Part shown: piece after piece, positions 1-9,482 of the stretch
Layout: each line of letters opens with the position of its first letter
Numbering within the stretch: the first letter of the stretch is position 1
Source of the DNA: Variovorax sp. ZS18.2.2
GTDB taxonomy: Bacteria; Pseudomonadota; Gammaproteobacteria; Burkholderiales; Burkholderiaceae_C
Direction of reading: 5' to 3'
NCBI RefSeq assembly: GCF_024701975.1
Contig: NZ_JANLNM010000002.1
Location: 620,001-684,000, forward strand
Length of the DNA: 64,000 nucleotides
Notes under the pieces: generated by a model
Told to the model about the DNA's origin: nothing
Database searches by the model: none
What the model saw: only the letters and a program-made list of their open reading frames with translations
Translations under genes and position numbers: made by a program

Positions 1-1
1 C

Positions 2-349
2 GAGGCGCTCGAAACGCCGGCGCTCACCAAGGCGCATTTGGCCGATCTGCTGTTCGAGCAGATCGGCCTCAACAAGCGCGAGTCCAAGGACATGGTCGAG
101 GCGTTCTTCGAGCTCGTGGCCAGCAGCCTGATCGAAGGCACGGACGTGAAGATTTCGGGCTTCGGCAACTTCCAGATTCGCGTGAAGGCGCCGCGGCCCG
201 GTCGCAATCCGCGCACCGGCGAAGCCATTCCGATCGGCGAACGTCGCGTTGCCACGTTCCATGCGAGCGCCAAGCTCAAGGAACAGATTCACGGAAGCAT
301 CGAGCAGGGCGGCTCATCCGAAGTCGAGTGGAGCCTGGGCACCGAATAG
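2..349 (+). CDS. ihfA: Integration host factor subunit alpha (5' end outside window)
   Basis: This is the alpha subunit of the DNA-bending heterodimer IHF, a nucleoid protein used in recombination, replication and transcription. The reading frame is open to the window edge: codons before the first in-window start read ETPALTKAHLADLL, which matches the conserved N-terminus of IHF alpha. The true start therefore lies just upstream, and the TTG at 38 is not it. The DNA-intercalating beta-arm with the Pro of the RNPRTGE segment and the FKVRDKAPRPGRNP-like arm are present, followed by a short family-variable tail after the HASAKLKE helix. A MerR-type regulator gene follows after about 70 bp, the usual order in Comamonadaceae, where ihfA lies behind pheT. 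Confidence 0.95.
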   Translation, partial: EALETPALTKAHLADLLFEQIGLNKRESKDMVEAFFELVASSLIEGTDVKISGFGNFQIRVKAPRPGRNPRTGEAIPIGERRVATFHASAKLKEQIHGSIEQGGSSEVEWSLGTE

Positions 350-422
350 TGCTTGGTGCTCGGCGGTTGCGTAGAGTAATCTCTCCGGTTTCCCGCGCAC
401 CGTCTTGATTTCAATGGAAATA

Positions 423-881
423 ATGGAGAAAGCGCTCCCGCCGATTCCTGTCAAACGCTACTTCACCATCGGTGAAGTCGGCGAACTCTGCGGCGTCAAG
501 CCCCACGTGCTGCGCTACTGGGAGCAAGAGTTCACGCAGCTGCGGCCCATGAAGCGCCGCGGCAACCGTCGCTACTACCAGCACCACGAGGTGCTCATGA
601 TCCGCCGCATCCGCGACCTGCTCTACGACCAGGGCTTCACGATCAGCGGCGCGCGCAACAAGCTGCAAGAACTCGTGCAAGGCGAGCGCGATCGCCGCAA
701 GGCCGGCGAAGTGCCGCTCGAAGGCATGGAAGCGATCGAGATCGACCAGGAAGAATTCGATGCCGCCGTTGTGCAGGACAGCCCCGATTCGGCTGCGCCG
801 CGCACGGTCGACCTGTCGCAGTTGTTGCACCTTCGCCGCGAGCTTTTTGAAATTCGTGAGCTCCTGACCGTCGGACGCTGA
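423..881 (+). CDS. MerR family transcriptional regulator
   Basis: A small DNA-binding regulator with a MerR helix-turn-helix at the N-terminus: the YFTIGEVGELCGVKPHVLRYW segment is the HTH plus the start of the first wing, and RRGNRRYYQHHEVLMIRRIRDLL is the second wing and helix. The C-terminal half is acidic and carries no effector-binding domain or metal-binding cysteines, so it belongs to the short MlrA/YcgE-like or CarA-like set conserved beside ihfA in beta-proteobacteria. Starts at TTG 405 and ATG 414 are also possible. The ATG at 423 was chosen because a GGA lies just upstream of it and the protein begins as in the relatives I recall. The target is unknown. Confidence 0.88.
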   Translation: MEKALPPIPVKRYFTIGEVGELCGVKPHVLRYWEQEFTQLRPMKRRGNRRYYQHHEVLMIRRIRDLLYDQGFTISGARNKLQELVQGERDRRKAGEVPLEGMEAIEIDQEEFDAAVVQDSPDSAAPRTVDLSQLLHLRRELFEIRELLTVGR

Positions 882-907
882 TTTCAGCCGGCTATAATTG
901 CAGGCTT

Positions 908-984
908 CGGTGTGTGGCGCAGCCTGGTAGCGCACTTGCATGGGGTGCAAGGGGTCGAAGGTTCGAATCCTTTCACACCGACCA
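908..984 (+). tRNA. tRNA-Pro (anticodon GGG)
   Basis: A 77-nt cloverleaf. The acceptor CGGTGTG (908-914) pairs with CACACCG (974-980), followed by discriminator A981 and an encoded CCA (982-984). The anticodon stem CTTGC/GCAAG closes the 7-nt loop ATGGGGT with anticodon GGG, and the T-arm reads GGTTCGAATCC. It stands behind the MerR gene and ahead of a strong terminator. Such a tRNA is a plausible integration site, but no integrase gene and no second copy of its 3' end was noticed. Confidence 0.97.
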
Positions 985-1000
985 AAACGTCAGTCAGATC

Positions 1001-1035
1001 AACGGGTCAGAGCCACAAGCTCTGACCCGTTTTTC
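1001..1035 (+). terminator. Rho-independent terminator after tRNA-Pro
   Basis: A perfect 13-bp stem: AACGGGTCAGAGC at 1001-1013 pairs with GCTCTGACCCGTT at 1019-1031/1032, with loop CACAA and a run of T after it. It ends the tRNA-Pro transcript (and the ihfA/MerR transcript if that reads through). Confidence 0.9.
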
Positions 1036-1075
1036 TTTGCGCGAAGGAATGGAACCAGTCCTGGAACCACCTGCT

Positions 1076-1219
1076 CCCCGCTGGGGCGCGATCCGCGACG
1101 CCGATGGCCACGTGACCGGGGCCGTGGGCATCAGCGGCGACATGCCCGATCAGGACGAGGCCTGCGCGGTCTTCGCCATCGGCGCGATTGGGTTGCGGTT
1201 GCGCGCCGACGGCGGCTGA
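1076..1219 (+). pseudogene. 3' remnant of a GlcG/HbpS-family gene
   Basis: In the plus frame ending at 1219, the codons from 1076 read [32 protein letters not shown] and a short tail ending in a stop. This is the C-terminal signature of the GlcG/HbpS (DUF336) heme/cobalamin-binding family, where an 'IRD..G.V.GAVGVSGD..DQDE' stretch closes the fold. Nothing upstream in the frame belongs to the family; the frame runs back through the tRNA and terminator. So only about the last 47 codons survive. The 3' part (1150-1219) overlaps, on the other strand, the end of the outer-membrane efflux gene, whose last residues are therefore written over this remnant. Confidence 0.7.
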
Positions 1220-2658
1220 TCCGACGCCGTGACCGGCGCGCCGGTGTTCTCCACCCAGCCACCGCCCAGCGTCTTATAGAAGGTGACGAGGTTGGTCAGG
1301 CGCGACAGGCGCGTGGTGATGAGGTTCTGCTGCGCGGTGTAGAGCGAGCGCTGCGAATCCAGCACGCTCAGGTAGCTGTCGACGCCGCGCCGGAAGCGCG
1401 CGTCCGAGAGCCGGTAGCTCTCTGCCGTTGCATTCACCAGCGACTGCTGCGCATCGAGCTGGCGGCCCAGCGTGCTGCGTTGCGCCAGTGCGTCCGACAC
1501 TTCGCGGAATGCCGTCTGGATCGCCTTCTCGTACTGCGCCACCGAGATGTCGCGGCTCACGGTCGCGATCTTCAGGTTCGCGCGGTTGGCGCCGCCATCG
1601 AAGATCGGCAGCGTGATCTGCGGCGCGAAGCTCCAACTGCCCGAGCCGCCCTTGAACAGACCCGAGAGCTGGCTGCTCGACGTGCCGGCCGACGCCGTGA
1701 GGCTGATGCTCGGATAGAAGGCCGCGCGCGCCGCACCGATGTACGCGTTGGCGGCTTTCAGGCCGCGCTCGGCCTGCAGGATGTCGGGCCGGCGCTGCAG
1801 CAGCTCCGAGGGCAGTCCCGGCGGAATGGTGGCCAGCGGGCTTGCGGCCGCCGCCGCGCCATCGGGCAGCGACTGCGGCAGCAGATCGTCCGGCACTTCG
1901 GCACCGACGAGCAGCACGAGCGCATTGCGGTCCTGCGCCACCTGCGAGGTGTAGCGCTCGACGTCGACGCGCGCGGTGTCGACGCTGGTCTGCGCCTGGC
2001 TCAGCGTGAGCGCCGACGCCACGCCCAGTTCGAAGCTGCGCTGGTTGAGGCCGTAGGAGTCGCTCTGGCTGCGCAGGGTGTCGCGCGCGAGCTTCAACTG
2101 GTCCTGGTCGGCGGCGAGCGTGAGGTAGCTGGTCGCCACCTCGGCGACGAGAGTGATCTGCGTGCTGCGGCGCGCCTCGGCCGTGGAGAAGAACTGCTCC
2201 AGCGCCTGCGCGCTCAGGCTTCGCACGCGGCCGAACAGGTCGATCTCGTACGAGCTGAACCCTAGCGACGCGCTGTACTGCCGCGCTGTGAGCGCTTCGC
2301 CCGTTGACGACAGATCGGCCGGCGTGCGGCTGCCGCTGCCGCCGGCACTGGCGTTGACGGTGGGGAACAGCGCCGCGTCCTGCACCCGGTACTGGGCGCG
2401 GGCCTTCTCGATGTTGAGCACCGCCACGCGCAGGTCGCGGTTGTTGGCAAGGCTCATCTCGATCACGCGCTGCAGCGACGGATCGGTGAAGACGTCGTGC
2501 CAGCCGAGGTCGGCCACCGGCGTGGAGGCCGGGGCATTGCCCGTGTCGCCGGCGAATCTGCCGGCCACGGGCGCCGCGGGCTGCTGGTAGGCGGGCATCA
2601 GGCTGCAGCCGGCCATCAAGGCGGCGAGTGCGAGGGGGGCGAATCGGAACGTGTTCAT
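1150..2658 (-). CDS. RND efflux outer-membrane lipoprotein (NodT/OprM family)
   Basis: The outer-membrane channel of a tripartite drug-efflux pump, distal gene of the operon with the RND pump and membrane fusion protein. The N-terminus is a lipoprotein signal with lipobox LMAGC, so the mature protein starts at the Cys near residue 18. Two TolC-type repeats follow, with typical blocks [35 protein letters not shown] and [13 protein letters not shown]. The family usually ends soon after YKTLGGGW. Here about 40 further residues ([13 protein letters not shown] onward) are encoded, the last of them on the complement of the GlcG-like remnant, so the natural stop was probably lost when flanking DNA was rearranged. 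At 502 residues it is slightly long for the family. Confidence 0.93.
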   Translation of the reverse strand: MNTFRFAPLALAALMAGCSLMPAYQQPAAPVAGRFAGDTGNAPASTPVADLGWHDVFTDPSLQRVIEMSLANNRDLRVAVLNIEKARAQYRVQDAALFPTVNASAGGSGSRTPADLSSTGEALTARQYSASLGFSSYEIDLFGRVRSLSAQALEQFFSTAEARRSTQITLVAEVATSYLTLAADQDQLKLARDTLRSQSDSYGLNQRSFELGVASALTLSQAQTSVDTARVDVERYTSQVAQDRNALVLLVGAEVPDDLLPQSLPDGAAAAASPLATIPPGLPSELLQRRPDILQAERGLKAANAYIGAARAAFYPSISLTASAGTSSSQLSGLFKGGSGSWSFAPQITLPIFDGGANRANLKIATVSRDISVAQYEKAIQTAFREVSDALAQRSTLGRQLDAQQSLVNATAESYRLSDARFRRGVDSYLSVLDSQRSLYTAQQNLITTRLSRLTNLVTFYKTLGGGWVENTGAPVTASDQPPSARNRNPIAPMAKTAQASS

Positions 2659-2668
2659 GGAAGGCTCC

Positions 2669-5600
2669 TCAGGAAGCGGCCGCAGCCGGTTGCGCGTGCG
2701 AGGTCGGCGAGGGCGATGCGGTGGACCGCCCCTTGAAGAGGCCGCGCACCAGCACGAAGAAAAGAGGCACGAAGAAGATGGCGAGCAGCGTGCCCGACAG
2801 CATGCCGCCGATCACGGCCGTGCCCAGCGCATGCTGCGCGCCGGCCCCGGCACCGGTGCCCAGCACCATCGGCAGCACGCCGAGCACGAAGGCCAGCGAT
2901 GTCATGAGGATGGGCCGAAGCCGCATGCGCGCCGCCTCCAGCGCCGACTCGACCAGGCTCTTGCCCTGCGCATGCAGGTCCTTCGCGAACTCGACGATCA
3001 GGATGGCGTTCTTCGACGCGAGGCCAATGGTCGTGAGCAGGCCGACCTGGAAGTACACGTCGTTCATCTTCCACGTCAAGATCGCGCCGATCAGCGCGCC
3101 TAGCACGCCGAGCGGCACCACCAGGATCACCGAGAACGGAATCGCCCAGCTCTCGTACAGCGCCGCGAGGCAGAGGAACACGATCAGGATCGACAACGCA
3201 TAGAGCAGGCCGGTCTGGCCGCTCGATGCCTTCTCCTGGCGCGACAGGCCGGTCCATTCGTAGCCGATGCCCGCAGGCAACTTCGCGACCGCCTCCTCGA
3301 CGATGGCCAGCGCCTCGCCGCTGGAGGCGCTGCCCGGCTTGGCCATGCCCAGGATTTCCACCGAGGGCACGCCGTTGTAGCGCTCCAGCCGCGGCGAGCC
3401 CGACATCCAGCTCGCTTTCGAGAACGAGGTGAAGGGCACCATGGTGCCGGCGCTGTTGCGCACGTACCAGCGGTCGATGTCCTCCGGCAGCATGCGGAAC
3501 GGCGCGTCGGCCTGCAGCAGCACCTTCTTCACGCGGCCCTGGTCGATGAAGTCGTTGACGTAGCTGCTGCCCCAGGCGGTGGAGAAGGTGTCGTTGATGT
3601 CGGCCATGGAGAGGCCCTGCGCCTGTGCCCTGTGTGGATCGATGTCGAGTCTGAACTCGGGCGTGTCCTCCTGGCCGTTGGGTCGCACGGCCACCAGCCG
3701 CGGGTCCTTGGCGAGCGTGCCGAGCAGCTGGTTGCGCGCCTGCATCAGCGCCTCGTGGCCGAGGTTGGCGCGGTCCTGCAGCATCAGGTCGAAGCCGGTC
3801 GCGTTGCCGAGTTCCGACACGGCCGGTGGCGCGAAGGCGAACACCTTGGCGTCGCGCAGCGTCGCGAAGAACGCGGCGGCCTTGCCCCCCACGCCGGTCA
3901 CGCTCAATGCTTCGCCCTTGCGCTCGTCCCAGGGCTTGAGCTTGATGAAGGCGAAGCCGGTGTTCTGCCCGCCGCCAGCGAAGCTGAAGCCCGCCACCGT
4001 GAAGAGGCCCGAGACCGCGTCCTTCTGGTCGACCAGGAAGTGGTGCTCGACCTGGCGGATCACCTCGTCCGTGCGCGCATTGGTGGCGCCCGGCGGCAGC
4101 TGGATCAGCGCGAACATGGTGCCCTGGTCTTCGTCCGGCAGGAAGCCGACCGGCAGCTTCATGAAGCCGACCACCACCACGGCCAGCAGCACCGCGTACA
4201 GGGCCATGTAGCGCCAGCCCTTGCCCACCATGTGCCGCACGATGCCCTGGTAGCGGTGGTTGCCGCGGTCGAAGTTGCGGTTGAACCAGCCGAAGAAGCC
4301 GGTGGTGGCCATCGCGTGGTCCTTGTCGACCGGCTTGAGCAGCGTGGCGCAGAGCGCGGGCGTGAGCACCAGCGCCACCAGCACCGACAGCGTCATCGCC
4401 GAGACGATGGTGATGGAGAACTGCCGGTAGATCACGCCGGTGGAGCCGCTGAAGAAGGCCATCGGCACGAACACCGCCGCGAGCACCAGCGCCACGCCAA
4501 CCAGCGCCCCCGTGATCTGGTCCATCGACTTGCGCGTGGCTTCCTTGGGCGAGAGTCCTTCGTCGGCCATCACGCGCTCGACGTTCTCGACCACCACGAT
4601 CGCATCGTCGACCAGGAGGCCGATGGCCAGCACCATCGCGAACATCGTCAGCGTATTGATCGTGAAGCCGAAGGCCGCGAGCACACCGAAGGTGCCCAGC
4701 AGCACCACCGGCACCGCGATGGTCGGGATCAGCGTGGCGCGGAAGTTCTGCAGGAAGAGGTACATCACCAGGAACACCAGGACGACGGCTTCGATCAGCG
4801 TCTTGACAACCTCCTCGATCGAAATGCGCACGAAGGGCGTGGTGTCGTAGGGCTTCTGCACCTTCATGCCCGGCGGGAAGAACTTCGCGAGTTCCGCGAC
4901 GCGGGCGTCGATGCCCTTGACCGTGTCGAGCGCGTTGGCACCCGTGGCCAGCTTGATGGCCAGGCCCGCGGCCGGCTTGCCGTTGTAGCGCCCGACCGTG
5001 TTGTACGACTCGCTGCCGCGCTCGATGCGGGCCACGTCGCGCAGGCGAACCTGCGAGCCATCGGTCTGCGTGCGCAGCAGGATGTCTTCGAACTCCTGTG
5101 CGGTCTTCAGGCGTGTCTGCGTGGTGATGGTGGCGTTGAGCTGCTGATTGTTTGCAGCAGGCATGCCGCCGAGCTGGCCGGCGGAAACCTGCGCGTTCTG
5201 CGCCGTGATCGCGTTCTTCACGTCCAGCGGCGTGAGGCTGAAGTTGGAGAGCTTGTTCGGGTCGATCCACACGCGCATGGCGTACTGCGAACCGAAGAGC
5301 GTGGTGTCGCCCACGCCCTCGACGCGGCTGATCGGGTCCTGCACGTTGGCCGCCACGTAGTCGGACAGGTCGGCACCGTTCATGCTGCCGTCTTCGGAGG
5401 TGAAGGCCAGCACGTTCAGGTAGTTGGAGGCCGACTTCGTGACGGTGACACCCTGCTGCTGCACCTCTTGCGGCAGCAGCGGCGTGGCGAGCGAGAGCTT
5501 GTTCTGCACCTGCACCTGCGCGGTGTCGGGGTCGGTGCCGTTCTCGAAGGTGAGCGTGATGGTGACCGAGCCCGACGACTCGCTGGTCGAGGCCATGTAG

Positions 5601-5827
5601 CTCAGCCGGTCCAGCCCCTTCATCTTCTGCTCGATGACCTGGGTGACGGTGTCTTCGAGCGTCTTGGCGGAAGCGCCGGGGTAGTTGGCGGTGATGGCGA
5701 CGGCGGGCGGCGCGATGCTCGGGTACTGCGCGATCGGCAGCGTGGCGATGGACATGACGCCGCCCAGCATCACGATGATGGCGAGGACCCACGCGAAGAT
5801 GGGGCGGTCGATGAAGAAGCGTGCCAT
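2669..5827 (-). CDS. RND multidrug efflux pump, inner-membrane subunit (AcrB/MexB, HAE1)
   Basis: This 1052-residue proton-driven pump has the full HAE1 layout. [17 protein letters not shown] is the classic N-terminus. Two periplasmic porter domains each follow a first TM helix, and 12 TM helices are predicted overall. TM4 carries the proton-relay aspartates in the block [18 protein letters not shown], and TM10 contains the conserved lysine region. The C-terminal block [18 protein letters not shown] and [19 protein letters not shown] is typical. It lies 10 bp upstream of the outer-membrane gene and 15 bp downstream of the fusion protein gene, so the three form one minus-strand operon. Hydrophobic and amphiphilic drugs are the expected class of substrates; the exact substrate cannot be read from sequence. 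Confidence 0.96.
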   Translation of the reverse strand: MARFFIDRPIFAWVLAIIVMLGGVMSIATLPIAQYPSIAPPAVAITANYPGASAKTLEDTVTQVIEQKMKGLDRLSYMASTSESSGSVTITLTFENGTDPDTAQVQVQNKLSLATPLLPQEVQQQGVTVTKSASNYLNVLAFTSEDGSMNGADLSDYVAANVQDPISRVEGVGDTTLFGSQYAMRVWIDPNKLSNFSLTPLDVKNAITAQNAQVSAGQLGGMPAANNQQLNATITTQTRLKTAQEFEDILLRTQTDGSQVRLRDVARIERGSESYNTVGRYNGKPAAGLAIKLATGANALDTVKGIDARVAELAKFFPPGMKVQKPYDTTPFVRISIEEVVKTLIEAVVLVFLVMYLFLQNFRATLIPTIAVPVVLLGTFGVLAAFGFTINTLTMFAMVLAIGLLVDDAIVVVENVERVMADEGLSPKEATRKSMDQITGALVGVALVLAAVFVPMAFFSGSTGVIYRQFSITIVSAMTLSVLVALVLTPALCATLLKPVDKDHAMATTGFFGWFNRNFDRGNHRYQGIVRHMVGKGWRYMALYAVLLAVVVVGFMKLPVGFLPDEDQGTMFALIQLPPGATNARTDEVIRQVEHHFLVDQKDAVSGLFTVAGFSFAGGGQNTGFAFIKLKPWDERKGEALSVTGVGGKAAAFFATLRDAKVFAFAPPAVSELGNATGFDLMLQDRANLGHEALMQARNQLLGTLAKDPRLVAVRPNGQEDTPEFRLDIDPHRAQAQGLSMADINDTFSTAWGSSYVNDFIDQGRVKKVLLQADAPFRMLPEDIDRWYVRNSAGTMVPFTSFSKASWMSGSPRLERYNGVPSVEILGMAKPGSASSGEALAIVEEAVAKLPAGIGYEWTGLSRQEKASSGQTGLLYALSILIVFLCLAALYESWAIPFSVILVVPLGVLGALIGAILTWKMNDVYFQVGLLTTIGLASKNAILIVEFAKDLHAQGKSLVESALEAARMRLRPILMTSLAFVLGVLPMVLGTGAGAGAQHALGTAVIGGMLSGTLLAIFFVPLFFVLVRGLFKGRSTASPSPTSHAQPAAAAS

Positions 5828-5842
5828 GGTGGTCTTCCTGGA

Positions 5843-7054
5843 TCAGTCCGCCGTGGTGCCGGGCGAGGGGAGGGCGGCCTTGGCCGGCGTTTCGGTGCCG
5901 GCCTTGGGCTTGGGGTTCCACTGCACCGTTTTCACCTCGACGCCTGGCGCCGCGCGCTGCATGCCATCCACCACCAACTGGTCGCCGGCCTGCAGGCCGC
6001 TGCGCACCAGCCATTGGTCGCCGACGGTGCGTTCCGTTTCGAGCACGCGCCGCTGCAGCTTGTGCTGGGCGTCCACGATGTAGGCCGTGGGCTTGCCGGT
6101 GCTGTCGCGCGACACCGCCTGCTGCGGCACCATGAGTGCCTGCTCTTTCACGCCTTCCTGCAGCACGGCGCGCACGTACATGCCGGGCAGCAGGTACGCA
6201 TTGGGGTTGGGGAACACCGCGCGCAGCGTGATGGCGCCGGTGTTCTGGTCGACGGTGACGTCCGAGAACTCGAGCTTGCCTTCGAGCGGATAGGCGCTCC
6301 CGTCTTCCAGCAGCAGCCGCACCTTCGCGGCGTTGGCGCCGCTCTTTTGCAGATCGCCGCGCGCCATGGCCTGCTTCAGCTGAAGCATCGCCGCGCTGGA
6401 TTGCGTCACGTCGACATAGATCGGATCGAGCTGCTGGATGGTGGCCAGCGCGGTTGTCTGGCTGGCCGTGACCAGCGCACCGGGCGTGACCGTCGACTTG
6501 CCGATGCGCCCCGAGATCGGCGCATCGATGCGCGCATAGGCGAGGTTGATGCGGCTTGTCTCCACGTTGGCCCGCGCCGATGCGACGTCGGCTTCGCCTT
6601 GTCCGAGCGAGGCGGCGGCGTCGTCGTAGTCCTGCTGACTCACGGCCTTGATGGCGACCAGTTCCTTGTAGCGCTCGGCCTTCAGCCGCGTGGTCGTGAG
6701 GCTGGCCTGCGCCTTGGCGAGCGCGGCGACGTTGCTGTCGTAGGTTGCCTTGTAGGTGGCGGGATCGATCTGGTAGAGCGTTTCGCCGGCCTTCACGTCG
6801 CTGCCTTCGCGGAACTGGCGGGCCTTCACGATGCCGCCGACCTGGGGCCGCACATCGGCGATGAGGAAGGGTGTTGTGCGCCCGGGCAGCTCGGTCGTGA
6901 TGGCCACGCGTTGCGGCTGCACCGACACCACGCCCACTTCGGGCATGCCCTGCGCGGCGGGCGGACCGCCCGGCGGCTTGCCGCAGGCGACGAGCATGAA
7001 GGTGGACGCAAGGGCTGCCGTAAAGGTCAGGCCATAGGTGAGAGGTGGACGCAT
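5843..7054 (-). CDS. RND efflux membrane fusion protein (AcrA/MexA family)
   Basis: The periplasmic adaptor joining the RND pump to its outer-membrane channel, first gene of the operon. The start at 7054 is supported by a CAGGAGA ribosome-binding site eight bases upstream; a longer frame to 7153 has none and would run across the operator. The N-terminal lipoprotein signal ends in the lipobox LVAC. Lipoyl halves flank an alpha-hairpin (VGGIVKARQFREGSDVKAG and ARIDAPISGRIGKSTVTPG), followed by a beta-barrel and a membrane-proximal domain (MVPQQAVSRDSTGKPTAYIV). The C-terminal tail is Pro/Lys-rich. The TetR gene is divergent, separated by 141 bp that hold a palindrome. Confidence 0.95.
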   Translation of the reverse strand: MRPPLTYGLTFTAALASTFMLVACGKPPGGPPAAQGMPEVGVVSVQPQRVAITTELPGRTTPFLIADVRPQVGGIVKARQFREGSDVKAGETLYQIDPATYKATYDSNVAALAKAQASLTTTRLKAERYKELVAIKAVSQQDYDDAAASLGQGEADVASARANVETSRINLAYARIDAPISGRIGKSTVTPGALVTASQTTALATIQQLDPIYVDVTQSSAAMLQLKQAMARGDLQKSGANAAKVRLLLEDGSAYPLEGKLEFSDVTVDQNTGAITLRAVFPNPNAYLLPGMYVRAVLQEGVKEQALMVPQQAVSRDSTGKPTAYIVDAQHKLQRRVLETERTVGDQWLVRSGLQAGDQLVVDGMQRAAPGVEVKTVQWNPKPKAGTETPAKAALPSPGTTAD

Positions 7055-7108
7055 GGCGAATCTCCTGAGGAACGACGAGTGGGTGTGCAGTTTGTCTTGA
7101 TTAAATAA

Positions 7109-7123
7109 ACCGTACGGTACGGT
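7109..7123. promoter_or_regulatory. TetR-type operator between efflux operon and repressor
   Basis: The perfect palindrome ACCGTACGGT (7109-7118) overlaps a second CGTACGGT half, giving nested dyads. It lies between the divergent fusion-protein and tetR genes, next to a TTGACT box at 7132. By position it is the expected binding site of the neighbouring TetR protein; this is inference. Confidence 0.6.
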
Positions 7124-7131
7124 AATGTATT

Positions 7132-7161
7132 TTGACTTCCGGAGGTTTGTCAATCAATAAT
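7132..7161 (+). promoter_or_regulatory. Candidate sigma-70 promoter of tetR
   Basis: TTGACT (7132-7137) and AATAAT (7156-7161) are 18 bp apart, 35 bp ahead of the tetR start. The operator palindrome touches its upstream edge, which would fit autorepression. Confidence 0.45.
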
Positions 7162-7195
7162 GAACACTCTGGTACAGAAATAAGGAGACACTTAG

Positions 7196-7819
7196 ATGCG
7201 AGTAAAAACCGAGGCCAAGCGCGATGCCATCGTCCAGGCGGCGGCGGAAGTCTTCAGGGAACTGGGGTTCGAAGGGGCCTCCATGTCGGAGATCGCCGCG
7301 CGTGTGGGCGGATCGAAGGCCACGCTCTACAGCTACTTCGCGTCGAAGGAAGAGTTGTTCATTGCCGTGACGCACGGCACGGCCAAGGTGCACTTCGCGC
7401 CGATCTTCGCGGCGCTGGGGCAGGAGAGCGATGACGACATCGAACAGGTGCTGCAACGTTTCGGCGAAAAGATCCTGGCGGTGGTGTGCACGCAGGAGGC
7501 CATCCAGGCGCGCAGGGCCGTGATCGCGGAATCCGGCCGCAGCGACATCGGACGGCTGTTCTTCGAGGGCGGGCCCAGGAAGGGCCTGACCGAACTGGCG
7601 GCATTCCTGGAGCGGCAGATGCACAAGGGCCGGCTGCGCAAGGCCGATCCGATGGTGGCGGCGCGCCACCTCATGGCATTGGTGGAGTCAGAGACGGTCG
7701 CGCCGTGCCTGCTGGGCGTCGAAGGGCTGTTGCCCCGAAAGGAATTGCGCGAGGCGATGCGCCGTGCGCTGCAGACTTTTCTCGGCGGCTATGCGGCCGA
7801 AGGCAAGAAGGCCAAGTGA
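7196..7819 (+). CDS. TetR/AcrR family repressor of the RND operon
   Basis: A 207-residue TetR-type regulator. The N-terminal HTH is clear (AIVQAAAEVFRELGFEGASMSEIAARVGGSKATLYSYFASKEELF), followed by an all-helical ligand domain with the TetR_C/AefR-like block FLERQMHKGRLRKADPMVAARHL. The start has a strong AAGGAGA site. Divergent orientation next to the fusion-protein gene and the palindrome between them say it represses the pump and releases on binding a pump substrate. The last 40 bp of this gene occur a second time near 9.5 kb as a damaged copy. Confidence 0.92.
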   Translation: MRVKTEAKRDAIVQAAAEVFRELGFEGASMSEIAARVGGSKATLYSYFASKEELFIAVTHGTAKVHFAPIFAALGQESDDDIEQVLQRFGEKILAVVCTQEAIQARRAVIAESGRSDIGRLFFEGGPRKGLTELAAFLERQMHKGRLRKADPMVAARHLMALVESETVAPCLLGVEGLLPRKELREAMRRALQTFLGGYAAEGKKAK

Positions 7820-8030
7820 GCTGCTCAAACTCGAAGTGTTGACCTGTATCTCTCGGATACCCTTCCGGCAGATCTGAGTGGAACGGCGGGACGTTCCTTG
7901 CAAAAATGGCCATTCAGTGGTGTCGCCCGCGGCGTGCGGAGGCGGCATGGTCTCGGCCAAGCCATCCAGTTCCTTCTGCAGGCGCTGTTCAGCGTGGTCA
8001 TCCAGCTCTAGCCAATGCGGGTTTTTGGCA

Positions 8031-9107
8031 CTACCGCTGCAGCACTGCCACCGCATCCGTGACGCGCGCATAGCGCTTCACGGCCGCCAGATAGGCCTTG
8101 AAACTCGCGATCACGCGGGCACTCATTTCGTCGCGACGCGCGTCTTCCTCGAGCAGTTCCGCGGTCACGCGCTGCAGCGCCTTGGTCACCGCAGGCGGAA
8201 AGGTGCGCACCACCGTGCCGGCGCGTTCCAACTCCGCCAGCGCCATTGCGTTGCGGTACTGGGCCTTGGCAATGGATCGCATCGATACCGCCGCCGACGC
8301 CTGTCGCACGATCTGCTGCAGGTCGGGCGGCAGGGCCTCGAAGCGCTGCTTGTTCACGAACAGGTGCATCGACACATCGGGTTCGTGCCAGGGTCCGTAG
8401 TAGAAGGGCGCGTACTTGCCCACGCCCAGCGGCTGATCGACCCAGGGGCCGATGATGTCTGCGGCATTGATGGTGCCGTTCTGGAACGCGGCGGTGATCT
8501 GCCCGAAGCCCACCTCCAGCGACTTCGCGCCGAACCGCCCCAGCACGCGCGCGGGCAGACCCGCCATGCGGATGCGGAGGTTGCGAAAGTCGTTCACCGA
8601 CTTGATCTCGTGCGCATACCAGCCGCCCATCTGCACGTTGGTGTTGCCGCAGATCATGGGAACCACCCCCAGCGGCTCGAGGATGGCCTCGAACAGTGCG
8701 GCGCCGCCGCCTTCGTTCATCCAGCCATGGTTCTCGACGGCGGTGAGGCCGAAGGGCACGGCGGTGAAGTAGTCGATGGCGGGAATGTCGCCCGCGTAGT
8801 AGTGCGCCGTGGCGTGCGCCGCGTCGTAGCGGCCCTCGCGTACCAGCTTCATGAGGCCCGCGGGGCCGCCGTTCTTCGAGGGGTCGTCGATCTCGAAGCC
8901 GAGCCGGCCGTTCGACATGGCACCGACGGTGCGCGCAAAGTCCTGCACGGCATCGCCGACCAATGGAAAGCCGAGCGGCGTGACGGTGGCGAGCCGCCAG
9001 ACGATCCTGTCGGTTCCCTGCGCAAGGGAGGGGGCTGCGGCCGTGCCGAGCGCACCGGCCGTGACCATGAGCGTGCGGCGCGTGAATCGTTGGGTGTCGT
9101 GGGCCAT
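8031..9107 (-). CDS. TRAP transporter periplasmic receptor (DctP/TakP-like), orphan
   Basis: A periplasmic binding protein of the TRAP family, probably for a carboxylate. The N-terminus has a twin-arginine signal (FTRRTLMVTAGALGTAAAPSLAQ), and the mature part shows the receptor blocks VWRLATVTPLGFPLVGD, YYAGDIPAIDYFTAVPFGL and KSVNDFRNLRIRMAGLPARV. The last contains the conserved Arg that clamps the substrate carboxylate, and a WVDQPLG block follows. This resembles the TakP (2-oxoacid) subgroup. No DctQ/DctM membrane genes are adjacent, so it must borrow a membrane pair from elsewhere or act as a sensor. A copy of the 28-bp shared LysR-type element lies about 95 bp upstream, next to a GntR remnant. 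Confidence 0.88.
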   Translation of the reverse strand: MAHDTQRFTRRTLMVTAGALGTAAAPSLAQGTDRIVWRLATVTPLGFPLVGDAVQDFARTVGAMSNGRLGFEIDDPSKNGGPAGLMKLVREGRYDAAHATAHYYAGDIPAIDYFTAVPFGLTAVENHGWMNEGGGAALFEAILEPLGVVPMICGNTNVQMGGWYAHEIKSVNDFRNLRIRMAGLPARVLGRFGAKSLEVGFGQITAAFQNGTINAADIIGPWVDQPLGVGKYAPFYYGPWHEPDVSMHLFVNKQRFEALPPDLQQIVRQASAAVSMRSIAKAQYRNAMALAELERAGTVVRTFPPAVTKALQRVTAELLEEDARRDEMSARVIASFKAYLAAVKRYARVTDAVAVLQR

Positions 9108-9199
9108 GTCTCGCTGTCTTTCTTGAGGTGCCTCTGCGGGCAGCGCGTGGCGCGGTGCCGATGCGCACCGCAGCTTAAGTAGACCGGCGCCATCGACCT

Positions 9200-9227
9200 A
9201 TCGATGGCGTGCGCGTTACACATAGAT
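9200..9227 (-). promoter_or_regulatory. Shared 28-bp LysR-type element, copy 1 (TRAP receptor)
   Basis: Read on the minus strand: ATCTAT-GT-GTAAC-N9-ATCGAT. The spacing is identical to the copies at 19430, 20372 and 26946. It lies about 93 bp ahead of the minus-strand TRAP receptor gene. It also contains the stop codon of the GntR remnant, so the junction formed exactly here. Confidence 0.6.
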
Positions 9228-9482
9228 CGCGCCGATAGTGGTCCGACAGGGGCTTGGCCTTCGCGTGGGGAGCGCGCCAATGACTTCGATCGACTTCAGG
9301 TGATAGGCCTCCGCGGCCGCGCGCGCAGCCTTCGGGTCTCGCGCGCGAATGGCATCGACCAGCGCCTGGCGCTGCCCTGCCATTGGCTGTGCCGTCTTTT
9401 TCCAACCGGCCAGCGTTGCGCCCGAAAGCTCGGTCGTGAGGTCGACCTGCGCCTTGGTGAGGAACCGGCAGAGGACCGCAAG
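9216..9482 (-). pseudogene. C-terminal remnant of a FadR-type GntR regulator
   Basis: On the minus strand, the frame ending in the stop at 9216-9218 reads LAVLCRFLTKAQVDL, AGWKKTAQPMAGQRQALVDA and IRARDPKAARAAAEAYHLKSIEVIG. This is the end of the FCD ligand domain of FadR-subfamily GntR regulators, where a 'H..L..AI...D...A..A...HL' helix closes the fold. The winged-helix DNA-binding domain and most of FCD are absent, and the frame abuts a TetR-like fragment. Such regulators often control TRAP operons, so this may be what remains of the regulator that came with the receptor gene. Confidence 0.6.

Noticed and set aside
908..984. tRNA-Pro as the attachment site of an integrated island
   Set aside because: No integrase and no second copy of the tRNA 3' end were noticed. 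The accessory content to the right fits, but the evidence is not there.
914..1075. Frame that runs through tRNA-Pro and the terminator
   Set aside because: The reading frame over the tRNA has no coding sense; only its last 47 codons are family-like and these are annotated as a remnant.
2655..6014. 1119-codon minus-strand frame over the RND pump
   Set aside because: It is a shifted shadow of the real RND and fusion-protein genes: Arg/Ala/Gly/His-rich with no domain, while the other frame gives intact AcrB motifs.
3632..7108. 1158-codon plus-strand frame opposite the efflux operon
   Set aside because: Antisense shadow, His/Arg/Val-rich, no start signal or motif. High GC makes such long open frames common.
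7820..8030. Minus-strand open codons downstream of the TRAP gene (a segment reading ELDDHAEQRLQKELDGLAETM)
   Set aside because: It looks protein-like over about 25 codons but matches no family I can name and has no start or continuation; it may be another remnant beside the tetR end.
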